Part shown: in pieces, positions 23,944 to 33,628 of the stretch
Layout of the letters: each line of letters opens with the position of its first letter
Position numbering within the stretch: the first letter of the stretch is position 1
From: Wansuia hejianensis
Lineage (GTDB): Bacteria; Bacillota; Clostridia; Lachnospirales; Lachnospiraceae
Assembly (NCBI RefSeq): GCF_014337215.1
Contig: NZ_CP060635.1
Span: forward strand, 385,501-449,500
Length of the DNA stretch: 64,000 bases
Direction of reading: 5' to 3'
The notes under the pieces: model-generated
Told to the model about the DNA's origin: nothing
The model's input: only the letters and a program-made list of their open reading frames with translations
The model's database searches: none
Program-made: the position numbers and the translations under genes

Positions 23944-24705
23944 ATGTTTACAAAGAGGATTATTCCATGCCTGGATGTGAATGACGGACGGGTGGTAAAG
24001 GGCGTCAATTTTGTGAATTTGCAGGATGCTGGTGATCCGGTGGAGATCGCAAAGGCCTATGACAAGGCCGGAGCGGATGAAGTGATTTTTCTGGATATTA
24101 CAGCTTCCAGTGATCAGCGGGGCACAGTGGTAGATATGGTGCGCCGGGTTGCTGAAAATGTGTTCATACCGTTTACAGTGGGCGGAGGAATCCGCACAGT
24201 CGATGATTTCAAGATGCTGCTCCGGGAAGGAGCGGACAAAATTTCTATTAATTCTGCGGCAATCAACCATCCGCGTCTGATCAGCGAGGCGGCCTTCAAA
24301 TTTGGCAGCCAGTGTGTGGTGGTGGCCATAGACGCCAAGCGCCGGGGCGACGGAAGCGGCTGGAATATTTATAAGAACGGCGGACGGGTGGACATGGGAA
24401 TGGACGCGGTAGAATGGGCGGCGCAGGCGGAGCGGCTGGGGGCAGGAGAGATCCTGCTGACAAGTATGGACTGCGACGGAACGAAAGCCGGCTATGATAT
24501 TGAGCTGACACGCAGGATCGCGGAAGCCGTAAAAATACCTGTGATTGCTTCGGGAGGCGCGGGAAAGCTGGAGCATTTCTATGAAGCTCTGACAGACGGG
24601 AAGGCGGATGCGGTTCTGGCGGCATCCCTGTTTCATTATAAGGAACTGGAGATACGGGAGGTAAAGGAATACCTTAGCGGCCGCGGAGTATCCGTAAGGC
24701 GCTGA
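23944..24705 (+). CDS. hisF: imidazole glycerol phosphate synthase, cyclase subunit
   Basis: HisF is a 253-residue TIM barrel that uses HisH-derived ammonia to form imidazole glycerol phosphate and AICAR. The catalytic Asp is D11 in KRIIPCLDV, and the second lies in VVVAIDAKR. The phosphate-binding segments FTVGGGIRTVDD and IASGGAGKLEH are intact. ATG 23944 is chosen because AAAGGGGG (23929-23936) is 7 bases upstream; the ATG at 23938 is only one base from it. Product is certain. Confidence 0.97.
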   Translation: MFTKRIIPCLDVNDGRVVKGVNFVNLQDAGDPVEIAKAYDKAGADEVIFLDITASSDQRGTVVDMVRRVAENVFIPFTVGGGIRTVDDFKMLLREGADKISINSAAINHPRLISEAAFKFGSQCVVVAIDAKRRGDGSGWNIYKNGGRVDMGMDAVEWAAQAERLGAGEILLTSMDCDGTKAGYDIELTRRIAEAVKIPVIASGGAGKLEHFYEALTDGKADAVLAASLFHYKELEIREVKEYLSGRGVSVRR

Positions 24706-24727
24706 GGAACAGAGAGGAGGAGAGAAG

Positions 24728-25408
24728 ATGCCGCCGATTGCGGGAGAATGGGCAAAGGCCTTGCAGGGGGAGTTTCGGAAACCTTATTATAAGAAGTTGT
24801 TTACCATTGTGGGTGAAGAATACCGGACAAAGAGGATTTATCCGCCGGCTGACGACATTTTCAATGCGTTTCATTTCACGCCTCTGGACCAGGTGAAGGT
24901 GGTGATTTTGGGGCAGGACCCCTATCATGAGGAGGGGCAGGCCCATGGCCTGTGCTTTTCTGTAAAGCCCGGCGTGGGAATTCCGCCGTCCCTGGTGAAT
25001 ATTTACAAGGAGCTGGAGGATGACCTGGGCTGCTATATTCCCAATAATGGATATCTGGAAAAATGGGCGAGACAGGGCGTCATGCTGTTGAATACGGTTC
25101 TGACCGTCCGGGCCCATCAGGCCAATTCCCACCGGGATATTGGCTGGGAGGAATTTACTGACGCTGCCATCCGTGTGCTGGCAGAGCAGGACCGGCCCAT
25201 GGTTTTTATACTCTGGGGCAAACCGGCCCAGATGAAGAAATCGATGATTCACAATCCCAAGCATTTGGTGCTGGAGGCTCCGCATCCCAGCCCGCTTTCT
25301 GCTTACCGTGGATTCTTCGGCAGCAGGCCTTTTTCACAGGCCAATGACTATCTGGCCCGGAACGGCATCACGCCGGTAGACTGGCAGATCGAGAATATTA
25401 AAGCATAA
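24728..25408 (+). CDS. ung: uracil-DNA glycosylase, family 1
   Basis: Ung removes uracil from DNA at the start of base excision repair. The 226-residue protein has the water-activating Asp D64 in ILGQDPYHEEGQAHG, the LLNTVLTVR block and the minor-groove loop HPSPLSAYRGFFG. Length is normal. It follows hisF by 22 bases with AGGAGGAGAG before the ATG, so it may be read through from the his promoter. Confidence 0.97.
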   Translation: MPPIAGEWAKALQGEFRKPYYKKLFTIVGEEYRTKRIYPPADDIFNAFHFTPLDQVKVVILGQDPYHEEGQAHGLCFSVKPGVGIPPSLVNIYKELEDDLGCYIPNNGYLEKWARQGVMLLNTVLTVRAHQANSHRDIGWEEFTDAAIRVLAEQDRPMVFILWGKPAQMKKSMIHNPKHLVLEAPHPSPLSAYRGFFGSRPFSQANDYLARNGITPVDWQIENIKA

Positions 25409-25439
25409 GAAAATATCTGTTGGGCAAGGGAGACAGAGC

Positions 25440-27065
25440 ATGTCAAAGAAGAACACACTGATAAAAAATGCATCAATTCTGATGATCGCGTCGATCATTT
25501 CAAGGATTATCGGATTGATTTACCGCCGCCCGCTGGGAGCGGTGCTGGGGTCAGTAGGACTAGGCTATTATGGATATGCCAGCAACCTGTATTCGATTCT
25601 GCTGCTGATATCCTCCTACAGTATTCCCATGGCTGTTTCCAAGATCGTGTCGGAGCGGCTGGCGCTGAAACAATATAAAAATGCGCATAAGGTTTTTAAA
25701 GGGGCTTTGCTGTATGCGGTCCTTGTGGGCGGTGTGACAGCGCTTGTGGCGTTCTTCGGCGGCGGCATCCTGCTTCCCGCGAATCAGCAGAATGCGGTGC
25801 CCGCCTTGCAGGTGCTGGCGCCTACGATTTTCCTTTCCGCAATACTGGGCGTGTTCCGGGGGTATTTTCAGGCTCACCATACGATGACTCCCACCTCAAT
25901 TTCACAGATCGCGGAGCAGATTGTCAACGCGGTTGTCAGCGTGCTGGCAGCCTGGATTCTGATTAAGAACCTGGCGCCTGCCGGAGGCACGGATGCTGCC
26001 GTCTATGGAGCCATGGGCGGTACGCTGGGAACAGGTGCGGGTGTTCTGACGGGGCTTTTATTCATGCTGTTTGTGTTCGTTCTGAACCGTCCGGTTTTCG
26101 GAAGGCAGACGGCAAGGGACAGGCATAGAAGAGAGGAGAGCTATGGGGAAGTGTTTCAGATCATCTTCTTTATGGTGACTCCCATTATTTTCACAACGTT
26201 TATCAATAATGCCAGCAATTATCTGGACAGCTATATATATTCCAGCGTTCAGGGGATGCACGGCATCGCGGCGGACAGCATCTCCGCTGCTTATGGGGAA
26301 TTCAGCAATTACTATCTTCCCATCATCAATATTCCCCTGGCGATGGCGTCAGCCAGCGCATCTGCCCTGATGCCTGAGGTCTCATCCAGGTATGCTACGG
26401 GCAGCATGAAGGAAGCCAACCGGCAGATCAATCAGACTATCCGTCTGACCATGTTCATCTGTATTCCCGCGACTGTTGGCCTGACGGTCCTGGCTTTCCC
26501 GATCATGGGCGTGCTGTTCCCGTCAGCGACGGTTTTGGCTTCCAGGCTGCTGATGGCAGGCGCTTTATATGTGATTTTCACAGCGCTGGCTACCATTACC
26601 GGAAGCGTGCTGCAGTCCATAGGGAAACAGAAGGTGGCCCTGATCAATGCAGGGATCGCCCTGGTGGTGAATCTGATAGTGCTTACGATTCTGCTTCTCA
26701 TATTCCCGCAGATGGATATCTATGGGGTGATGCTGGCAAATATTCTTTTTTCAGTGATTTACTGCGTGATGAACGGGGTTGCTCTGAGAAAATATCTGGG
26801 GCACCGGAACGAGCTGAGAAAGACGTATGTGGAGCCGCTGGTGGCGTCGGCGCTGATGGGAGCGGTGGCTGCAGCCGTGTATTACGGGTTGTTTCATCTG
26901 ACAAGGCGGCCGTTTATTTCCCTGGTCATTGCCGTGCTGGTGGCCGTGCTGGCCTATCTGGTCTTGTATGTGATTGTATCAAGGACTACAGAAGAGGAAA
27001 TGCTTCGCTTCCCTATGGGGAGCAAACTGGTGAAAGTGCTGAGAATGATAAAAGTATATCGTTAG
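25440..27065 (+). CDS. MurJ/SpoVB-type lipid-linked oligosaccharide flippase
   Basis: A 541-residue membrane protein of the MVF/MATE-like polysaccharide transporter group with about 14 helices. SIISRIIGLIYRRPLGAVLG near the N-terminus, GYYGYASNLYSILLLISSYSIPMAVSKIVSERLA, and the central YYLPIINIPLAMASASASALMPEVSSRYA match SpoVB/YtgP-like proteins. Such proteins move lipid II or other undecaprenyl-linked precursors across the membrane. It is followed by an LCP family gene, which attaches glycopolymers to the wall; together they suggest envelope biogenesis. Whether it is the essential MurJ or a SpoVB paralogue cannot be decided here. Confidence 0.88.
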   Translation: MSKKNTLIKNASILMIASIISRIIGLIYRRPLGAVLGSVGLGYYGYASNLYSILLLISSYSIPMAVSKIVSERLALKQYKNAHKVFKGALLYAVLVGGVTALVAFFGGGILLPANQQNAVPALQVLAPTIFLSAILGVFRGYFQAHHTMTPTSISQIAEQIVNAVVSVLAAWILIKNLAPAGGTDAAVYGAMGGTLGTGAGVLTGLLFMLFVFVLNRPVFGRQTARDRHRREESYGEVFQIIFFMVTPIIFTTFINNASNYLDSYIYSSVQGMHGIAADSISAAYGEFSNYYLPIINIPLAMASASASALMPEVSSRYATGSMKEANRQINQTIRLTMFICIPATVGLTVLAFPIMGVLFPSATVLASRLLMAGALYVIFTALATITGSVLQSIGKQKVALINAGIALVVNLIVLTILLLIFPQMDIYGVMLANILFSVIYCVMNGVALRKYLGHRNELRKTYVEPLVASALMGAVAAAVYYGLFHLTRRPFISLVIAVLVAVLAYLVLYVIVSRTTEEEMLRFPMGSKLVKVLRMIKVYR

Positions 27066-27109
27066 ATATCACTGACTGCTATCCATTGCGTTACAGGAAA
27101 GGCGGAAAA

Positions 27110-28237
27110 ATGTCTGTAAGAAAAAAACGTAGAAGAAGGAAGCGCACTGCCAGAAATATATTGATTATCGAATTGGTTCTGGCAGCACTGGTGGGTTGCG
27201 GCCTGTTTTTATACTTTAAGCTGAGTGCAACTCTCGACAAAGTGAACCAGGCGGAAATTGATTTTGGAAATGTACAGGTGAATTCTTCTGTACAGAATCA
27301 GGACCCGTCCCAGAACCCCCATCTGACCGGATACCGTACCATCGCTCTGGTGGGCGTGGATTCGCGGGAAGATGTGGAAGATACCGGAAACAGCGATACC
27401 ATGATGATCGTCGTGATCAATAATGATACGGGTGGGATTAAAATCGTGTCCTTGTACCGGGATACCTATCTGAGAGTCAGCCAGGGGGATTTTGAAAAAG
27501 CCAACGCCGCGTATAACCGGGGAGGGGCAGAACAGTTTCTGAGTATGCTTAACACAAATCTGGATCTGAACGTGACGGAATTTGTGACGGTAGATTTCTC
27601 AGTCATGGCGGATATGATTGATCTGTTAGGCGGTATTGATATGACGCTGACTGCTGATGAGACGGTTCATGTGAATAATTACTGTGTGGAGACTTCTCAG
27701 GTTACAGGGAAGGAATATACCCGCATAGAGCCTGAGGTGGAGGGAACCTACCATCTAAATGGCGTCCAGGCTGTATCCTATATGCGGATACGCAAGGGAC
27801 AGGGATATGATTTCAGGAGAACCCTGCGTCAGAGAGCAGTCCTGTATAAACTGGTTGACAAGCTGAAAACCTCGGATCTGGGGACGCTGTACACGGCGCT
27901 GGATGCCCTGATGCCGAATCTGTATACGAATATTTCCAAAGAGGACATCATACAGCTGGGGCTGGCGGTCCGGGGATATTCCATTGAGGACACGAAGGGA
28001 TTTCCGTTTGACCATATCTGGGGTGAGATCGCTCAGGATGCGACTGGGCTTGACTGCGTAGTGCCGGTGACGTTGCGCAGCAATGTGATAAAGCTGCATC
28101 AGTTCCTGTATCCTGATCTGGAGTATAGCCCGTCCGCGGAGCTGGAGGAATACAGCCAGTATATTACGGACGTGACGGGATATGGGGAAGAGGATATTCC
28201 GGAAAATTCAGAAAGCGGAGGTGAGCTGCCCTCTTAA
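27110..28237 (+). CDS. LytR-CpsA-Psr (LCP) family wall glycopolymer ligase
   Basis: A 375-residue extracytoplasmic membrane protein. A strongly basic N-terminus (KKRRRRKR) precedes one signal-anchor helix (about 17-38), followed by the LCP domain: GVDSREDV, NSDTMMIVV, IVSLYRDTYL, LLGGIDMTL, and QAVSYMRIRKG with DFRRTLRQRAVL. LCP proteins transfer undecaprenyl-linked polymers such as teichoic acid or capsule to peptidoglycan. ATG 27110 follows AGGAAAGG by 8 bases; an upstream TTG at 27086 is less likely. The C-terminal tail is acidic and low complexity. Confidence 0.92.
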   Translation: MSVRKKRRRRKRTARNILIIELVLAALVGCGLFLYFKLSATLDKVNQAEIDFGNVQVNSSVQNQDPSQNPHLTGYRTIALVGVDSREDVEDTGNSDTMMIVVINNDTGGIKIVSLYRDTYLRVSQGDFEKANAAYNRGGAEQFLSMLNTNLDLNVTEFVTVDFSVMADMIDLLGGIDMTLTADETVHVNNYCVETSQVTGKEYTRIEPEVEGTYHLNGVQAVSYMRIRKGQGYDFRRTLRQRAVLYKLVDKLKTSDLGTLYTALDALMPNLYTNISKEDIIQLGLAVRGYSIEDTKGFPFDHIWGEIAQDATGLDCVVPVTLRSNVIKLHQFLYPDLEYSPSAELEEYSQYITDVTGYGEEDIPENSESGGELPS

Positions 28238-28316
28238 AAGTGAAGAAACCGTTAAGGCGGGAGCGTGAATTCCCGGACGAAAAGCATAGGCGGGGTGATG
28301 ATTTTTCTGAATATGC

Positions 28317-28347
28317 TTGACTGTAAATAAGGTTTATACCTTATACT
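28317..28347 (+). promoter_or_regulatory. MerR-type promoter with 19-bp spacer and operator
   Basis: TTGACT (28317-28322) and TATACT (28342-28347) are 19 bases apart, the overlong spacing that MerR activators correct by distorting DNA. The dyad ATAAGGT-TTAT-ACCTTAT (28327-28344) lies within the spacer and reaches into the -10. It is directly upstream of a MerR gene, so autoregulation is very likely. Confidence 0.88.
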
Positions 28348-28370
28348 TCCGGGTAAGAGGAGGCGGCGTT

Positions 28371-29207
28371 ATGACGATTAAAGAGGTTGAAGAGACAACA
28401 GGACTTTCCCGCTCTCACATTCGTTTTTATGAGAAGGAGAAGCTGTTCTGTCCCAGACGGGACGGCCGGAATGGGTACCGGGATTATTCGGAGGAAGATG
28501 TGAGGGCGATTCAGAAGATTGCATTTCTGCGGACGCTTGGGATACCCGTAGACGGCATACGGAAAGTTATTGGGCATGAGAAGGAGCTGAGGCAGGTGTT
28601 GGAAGAGCAGTTGCGCAGCCTGAATGCGCAGGAGGAGGCTCTGAAGAGAGCAAAAGAGCTGTGCGCCCGCATGATTAAGAATGAAGAAAATGATTTCGAG
28701 AGCTTTGAGGTGGAGCGGTATATCGGGAAACTCCCGGAATATTGGGAAGAAAACAGGAGGGTATTTGCAGCGGATGCGGCAGGGTTCTTTTGCCTCTGGG
28801 GCGGAGCTGTTGTCTGGGGCCTTTTGGTGATGGCCAGCCTTCTGACGGCTGTTTTGTCCTATAAGGGGCTGCCGGAGAGGATTCCGGTTCAGTGGAGTGG
28901 AGAGACGGCATCGTCGCTGGCTGACAGAGGATGGATTTTTGCCTATCCGGCAGCCTGCGTATTGGTCCGCTTCCTGCTGCGGCCGTTTTTGCTGCAATGG
29001 CTGGAGCGGCGGACGGTTTTCCGGAAAAGTATGGCGGATTATATTACGAATTATTTATGTTTTGTGGCACTTTCCGCAGAGGTTTTCACACTTCTGTTTA
29101 CGAAGGGGATTGTGAGATGGGTCGGCGTTTTGCTTGTGGCAGATGGCGCGGTGCTGGCGCTTCTGGTATTCTGCGGGTACAGGGCGCTGTATGGAAGGCG
29201 GCCATAG
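28371..29207 (+). CDS. MerR-family regulator with C-terminal DUF1648-like membrane domain
   Basis: A 278-residue protein. Residues 1-70 form the MerR winged helix (TIKEVEETTGLSRSHIRFYE, RDYSEEDVRAIQKIAFLRTLG), 75-115 a coiled-coil dimer helix, and about 143-275 hold four hydrophobic segments. Between segments 1 and 2, GLPERIPVQWSGE resembles the DUF1648 motif of SdpI-type membrane proteins. It is therefore a probable membrane-tethered transcription factor; the signal may be an antimicrobial or envelope stress, as for SdpI relatives, which is inference. ATG 28371 follows AAGAGGAGG. The stop codon lies inside a 20-bp terminator stem. Confidence 0.85.
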   Translation: MTIKEVEETTGLSRSHIRFYEKEKLFCPRRDGRNGYRDYSEEDVRAIQKIAFLRTLGIPVDGIRKVIGHEKELRQVLEEQLRSLNAQEEALKRAKELCARMIKNEENDFESFEVERYIGKLPEYWEENRRVFAADAAGFFCLWGGAVVWGLLVMASLLTAVLSYKGLPERIPVQWSGETASSLADRGWIFAYPAACVLVRFLLRPFLLQWLERRTVFRKSMADYITNYLCFVALSAEVFTLLFTKGIVRWVGVLLVADGAVLALLVFCGYRALYGRRP

Positions 29208-29269
29208 AAAATGCCCTGTGAGCGAAGTCACCGCTAATACAGCATGACTGCTCACAGGGCATTTTCTAT
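29204..29269. terminator. very stable bidirectional terminator
   Basis: ATAGAAAATGCCCTGTGAGC (29204-29223) pairs perfectly with its complement at 29250-29269, 20 bp, loop of 26 bases. Arms carry A- and T-runs at their ends, so it can end both the MerR gene (+) and the activase gene (-). Confidence 0.9.
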
Positions 29270-29280
29270 AGGAATTATAA

Positions 29281-32200
29281 TTATGCTTCGGATTCCAGGT
29301 TTTTATTGGCTGTTGAGAGCATCAATTTGATTCTGTTTAGCTGATTTACCTCGGACGCTCCGGGATCGTAGTCAATGGCTACGATGTTAGATTTCGGATA
29401 ATTCTTGCGGATGGCTTTGATGACGCCTTTTCCTACGATATGATTCGGCAGGCAGCCAAAAGGCTGAATGCAGACAATATTTTCCACGCCTCCGTGTATC
29501 AGCTCCATCATCTCTCCGGTCAGGAACCAACCCTCTCCGGTCTGATTGCCGACGGAGACAATTGGAGTCGCGTACTCTGCGAGGTCTTCAATTCTGGCGG
29601 GCGGTGTGAAGTGGACGCTCTTTTCAAATTCTTTGGAGGCTGCGCCTCTCAGCCATTCAATCGCCTTGATTCCCAGATTACAGAGGACGGAGGTGGATTT
29701 TTTACCGCCCAGGTGTTTTTCTTTGAAGTTGGCGTTGTAGAAGCTGTACATGAAGAAATCAATCAGGTCCGGGCAGACAGCTTCGGCGCCCTCTTTCTCC
29801 AGCAGTTCTGCAAGGTGGTTATTGGCGGCGGGAAGAAATTTTACCAGGATCTCGCCTACAATGCCTACTCTTGGCTTTTTCTCATCGGTTATCGGCAGCC
29901 GGTCAAAATCCCGGATCATGGTCCGGCAGATCTGCTTATATTTCGTGTGAGACAGCTTGGAGCCGCTGACGAAGTCTGTGCAGATCTTTTTCCATTTCTG
30001 GTGCAGGCGGTTGGCAGAACCTTTCACTTTCTCGTAGGGGCGCATCCGATAGATACATTTCATCAGTATATCTCCAAATACAGCCGCATAGACCACACGC
30101 ATGGCCAGCTTCGGCGTGATCTTGAAGCCTGGGTTGCTCTCCAGACCGCTCAGGTTCAGAGAGATGACCGGAATGTAGGCCATATCTGCTTTCTTCAGTG
30201 CTCTGCGTATGAATCCGATGTAGTTGGAAGCCCGGCATCCTCCGCCGGTCTGGGTCATGATGACTGCGGTCTTATGTAAGTCGTACTTGCCGGACAGCAG
30301 AGCCTGCATGATCTGGCCGACAACCATCAGGGACGGATAACAGGCGTCATTATTCACGTACTTCAGGCCCACATCCACCGCCTCTTTATTATCATTCGGA
30401 AGGATCTCCAGTGTATAGCCGCCGGCGTTAAAGGCGGGCTGGATCAACTCGAAATGGATCGGTGACATCTGCGGGCAGAGGATCGTGTAGTTCCTGCGCA
30501 TCTCCGGCGTAAATACCACTTTTTCGATGGAGGCCGGCTTGATGGTCCGCTGTTCTGGATTCTTATCCCTGGCGCGGAGCGCTGCGAGAAGCGAACGGAC
30601 ACGGATCCGGGCGGCGCCCAGATTGTTGACCTCGTCGATCTTCAGGCACGTATAGATTTTACCGCTTCTGGTCAAAATCTCATATACCTGGTCGGTGGTG
30701 ACGGCATCCAGGCCGCATCCGAAGGAGTTCAGCTGGATCAGGTCCAGATCCTCCCGGGTCTTGACGTAATTGGCGGCTGCATACAGCCGGGTATGGTACA
30801 TCCACTGGTCATTGACGCGCAGCGGCCGTTCCAGAGGCGCCAGATGGGAGACGGAATCCTCTGTCAGGACGGCGATGTCGTAGGAATTAATCATATCCGG
30901 AATGCCGTGATGGATCTCCGGATCGATGTGATAAGGGCGGCCTGCGAGTACAATTCCGCGGTGCCCTGTCTCTTCCATCCATTTCAGGGTTTCTTCGCCC
31001 TTCCGTTTGATGTCTTCACGCATCCGGGCCATTTCATCCCAGCCCGCGCGGCAGGCCATGCGGATCTCATCTTCGGGGATCTGAGGAAAGACCTTTACCA
31101 GCTCGTCGGCCAGAACAGTTTCGCTAGTCAGCGCCAGGAATGGGTTCTGGAAGGTGATGGAAGGATCGTTCAGCTCATCCACATTATTCTTGATGTTTTC
31201 CGCGTAGGAGGTTACAATGGGGCAGTTATAATGGTTGACGGCCCCGTCAAATTCGTCTCGCTCATAAGGAATGCAGGGATAGAATATGTATTTCACACCC
31301 TGGCGCAGCAGCCAGGTCACATGGCCGTGGGCGAGCTTGGCCGGGTAGCATTCGGATTCGCTGGGAATGGATTCAATGCCCAGTTCGTAAATCTTCCTGG
31401 TGGAAGTGGGAGAGAGCACAACCTGGTACCCCAGTTTGGTAAAAAAGGTAAACCACAGCGGGTAGTTTTCAAAGAGATTCAGAACTCTCGGGATGCCCAC
31501 CTTGCCCCGGGGAGCCTCGTCCTCAGAGAGAGGCGTATAGTCAAATAGCTTCTTGTATTTATATTCAAACAGGTTTGGGATGTGGTTCGCATTCTTTTCC
31601 TTGCCGATTCCCCGTTCACAGCGGTTGCCGCTGATGTACTGGCGTCCGCCGGAAAAACGGTTGATGGTCAGACGGCAGCTGTTGGTGCACCCCTTGCAGT
31701 TGGCCATCTTCGTAGAATATTCCAGGGTGTTTATTTTTTCAATGGGGAGCATGGAGCTTTTCTTGCCTTCATACCGTTCACGGGCGATCAGGGCGGCTCC
31801 GAAGGCGCCCATGATTCCGGCGATGTCCGGCCGGATTGCCTCGCATTCAGCGATTCGTTCAAAACTCCTCAGAACCGCATCATTATAGAAGGTGCCTCCC
31901 TGCACGACGATGTGTTTCCCAAGTTCGGAGGCGTCGGATACCTTGATTACCTTGTAAAGGGCGTTTTTGATTACAGAATATGCCAATCCTGCGGAGATAT
32001 CCGCTACGGTGGCGCCTTCTTTCTGGGCCTGCTTCACCTTGGAATTCATGAATACGGTACAGCGGGTGCCCAGGTCGATGGGATGTTCGGCAAAAAGAGC
32101 CTCTCTGGCAAAGTCCTGTACGCTGTAGTTCAAGGACTGAGCGAAATTCTCTATGAAAGAACCGCAGCCGGAGGAGCAGGCCTCGTTGAGAAGCACGCTG

Positions 32201-33513
32201 TCAACCGCATGATCTTTGATTTTAATACATTTCATATCCTGTCCGCCGATGTCCAGGATACAATCTACCGACGGATCAAAGAAAGCCGCCGCCGTGTAGT
32301 GTGCGATTGTTTCCACTTCCCCCTCGTCCAGCATCAGGGCGGCCTTTATCAGAGCTTCACCGTAGCCGGTGGAGCAGGAATAGGCGATATGGGCGGAGTC
32401 CGGCATCAGCTGGTAGATCTCCTGGATGGCCCGGATGGATGTGGCCAGCGGGCTTCCGTGGTTGTTGCTGTAGAAGGAGTACAGAAGAGAGCCGTCCTCG
32501 CCTACTACGGCGGCCTTAGTCGTCGTGGAGCCTGCGTCAATGCCCAGATAGCAATTGCCCTCGTAGGAGGAAAAATCTGCCGTCGCCACATTGTTGACAC
32601 TCTGGCGGTCCAGGAAAGAAGCATATTCCTCCTGACTGGCGAACAGCGGTTCCATACGCGCGACTTCAAAGTCCAGCTTGACCTTGGATTCCAGACGCTG
32701 CTTCAGCTCTTCCAGAGATATGTCAGAGCTTTCGGCGGTATTCATGGCCGATCCGATAGCCGCGAACAGATGAGAATTCTCGGGAACTATGGTATGCTCG
32801 TCATCCAGCTTCAGAGTCCGGATGAAGGATGTACGAAGTTCAGAAAGGAAGTGGAGCGGGCCGCCCAGGAAGGCGATATGTCCACGAATGGGCTTGCCGC
32901 AGGCCAGGCCGGAAATCGTCTGATTAACAACTGCCTGGAAAATGGATACTGCAAGGTCCTCCTTAGTGGCCCCGTCATTGATCAGAGGCTGTATGTCAGT
33001 TTTAGCAAACACGCCGCAGCGTGCGGCAATGGGATAAATCGCTTTGTAGTTCTTCGCATATTCGTTGAGGCCGACGGCATCTGTCTGCAGAAGAGAGGCC
33101 ATCTGGTCGATGAAGGAACCCGTACCGCCGGCACAGATCCCGTTCATGCGCTGTTCAATGTTGCCGCCTTCAAAATAGATGATCTTGGCATCCTCGCCGC
33201 CCAGCTCAATCGCCACGTCTGTCTGAGGCGCATAGTGCTGCAGAGCTGTGGAAACCGCAATCACCTCCTGAACAAATGGAATCTCCAGATGCTTGGCCAG
33301 CGTCAGGCCGCCGCTTCCGGTGATGACCGGCTTCAGGCGCATCTCTCCCAGCTCCTGGTAGGCCTTGCCAAGAAGCGCAGCGAGCGTCTCCTGGATGTTG
33401 GCAAAATGCCTTTCATAATCTGAGAAAAGGAGGTTCATTCCTTCGTCCAGTATGGCAATCTTAACCGTAGTGGAACCGATATCGATTCCCAGGGTATATA
33501 CTTTGTTATTCAT
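29281..33513 (-). CDS. acyl-CoA dehydratase activase-related protein (double BadF/HgdC ATPase)
   Basis: A 1,410-residue cytosolic protein. Two ASKHA ATPase domains resemble the activator of 2-hydroxyacyl-CoA dehydratases and BadF/BcrA: the first (about 1-270) has LGIDIGSTTVK, ICAGGTGSF and RCGVFAKTD; the second (about 320-590) has LGIDAGSTTTK, DIGGQDMKCI, ACSSGCGSF and RCTVFMNSK. The Cys in each pair can hold a 4Fe-4S cluster between subunits. The rest includes a CKGCTNSC motif (DUF2229-type) and a dehydratase-like C-terminal region. Such giants are common in Clostridia, but their client is unknown. ATG 33513 and GTG 33522 are both possible starts. No dehydratase subunits are adjacent. Confidence 0.88.
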   Translation of the reverse strand: MNNKVYTLGIDIGSTTVKIAILDEGMNLLFSDYERHFANIQETLAALLGKAYQELGEMRLKPVITGSGGLTLAKHLEIPFVQEVIAVSTALQHYAPQTDVAIELGGEDAKIIYFEGGNIEQRMNGICAGGTGSFIDQMASLLQTDAVGLNEYAKNYKAIYPIAARCGVFAKTDIQPLINDGATKEDLAVSIFQAVVNQTISGLACGKPIRGHIAFLGGPLHFLSELRTSFIRTLKLDDEHTIVPENSHLFAAIGSAMNTAESSDISLEELKQRLESKVKLDFEVARMEPLFASQEEYASFLDRQSVNNVATADFSSYEGNCYLGIDAGSTTTKAAVVGEDGSLLYSFYSNNHGSPLATSIRAIQEIYQLMPDSAHIAYSCSTGYGEALIKAALMLDEGEVETIAHYTAAAFFDPSVDCILDIGGQDMKCIKIKDHAVDSVLLNEACSSGCGSFIENFAQSLNYSVQDFAREALFAEHPIDLGTRCTVFMNSKVKQAQKEGATVADISAGLAYSVIKNALYKVIKVSDASELGKHIVVQGGTFYNDAVLRSFERIAECEAIRPDIAGIMGAFGAALIARERYEGKKSSMLPIEKINTLEYSTKMANCKGCTNSCRLTINRFSGGRQYISGNRCERGIGKEKNANHIPNLFEYKYKKLFDYTPLSEDEAPRGKVGIPRVLNLFENYPLWFTFFTKLGYQVVLSPTSTRKIYELGIESIPSESECYPAKLAHGHVTWLLRQGVKYIFYPCIPYERDEFDGAVNHYNCPIVTSYAENIKNNVDELNDPSITFQNPFLALTSETVLADELVKVFPQIPEDEIRMACRAGWDEMARMREDIKRKGEETLKWMEETGHRGIVLAGRPYHIDPEIHHGIPDMINSYDIAVLTEDSVSHLAPLERPLRVNDQWMYHTRLYAAANYVKTREDLDLIQLNSFGCGLDAVTTDQVYEILTRSGKIYTCLKIDEVNNLGAARIRVRSLLAALRARDKNPEQRTIKPASIEKVVFTPEMRRNYTILCPQMSPIHFELIQPAFNAGGYTLEILPNDNKEAVDVGLKYVNNDACYPSLMVVGQIMQALLSGKYDLHKTAVIMTQTGGGCRASNYIGFIRRALKKADMAYIPVISLNLSGLESNPGFKITPKLAMRVVYAAVFGDILMKCIYRMRPYEKVKGSANRLHQKWKKICTDFVSGSKLSHTKYKQICRTMIRDFDRLPITDEKKPRVGIVGEILVKFLPAANNHLAELLEKEGAEAVCPDLIDFFMYSFYNANFKEKHLGGKKSTSVLCNLGIKAIEWLRGAASKEFEKSVHFTPPARIEDLAEYATPIVSVGNQTGEGWFLTGEMMELIHGGVENIVCIQPFGCLPNHIVGKGVIKAIRKNYPKSNIVAIDYDPGASEVNQLNRIKLMLSTANKNLESEA

Positions 33514-33628
33514 AAATATCACATTCTCCTAATCTATCACTGCTTAAGATTATACGACAAGATTCGCCCAAATACAATTGGTAAAATTCACACCTTTCCT
33601 TAAAAACTATTAAATAAGAATAAACACA

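Noticed and set aside
29440..30279. 279-codon open frame on the + strand opposite the activase C-terminal part
   Set aside because: Same reasons: antisense shadow without ribosome site or family motif.
31582..33423. 613-codon open frame on the + strand opposite the activase gene
   Set aside because: It is fully antisense to a protein with clear activase domains in both halves, has no ribosome site and encodes nothing recognisable. Codon bias of the true gene leaves such frames open.
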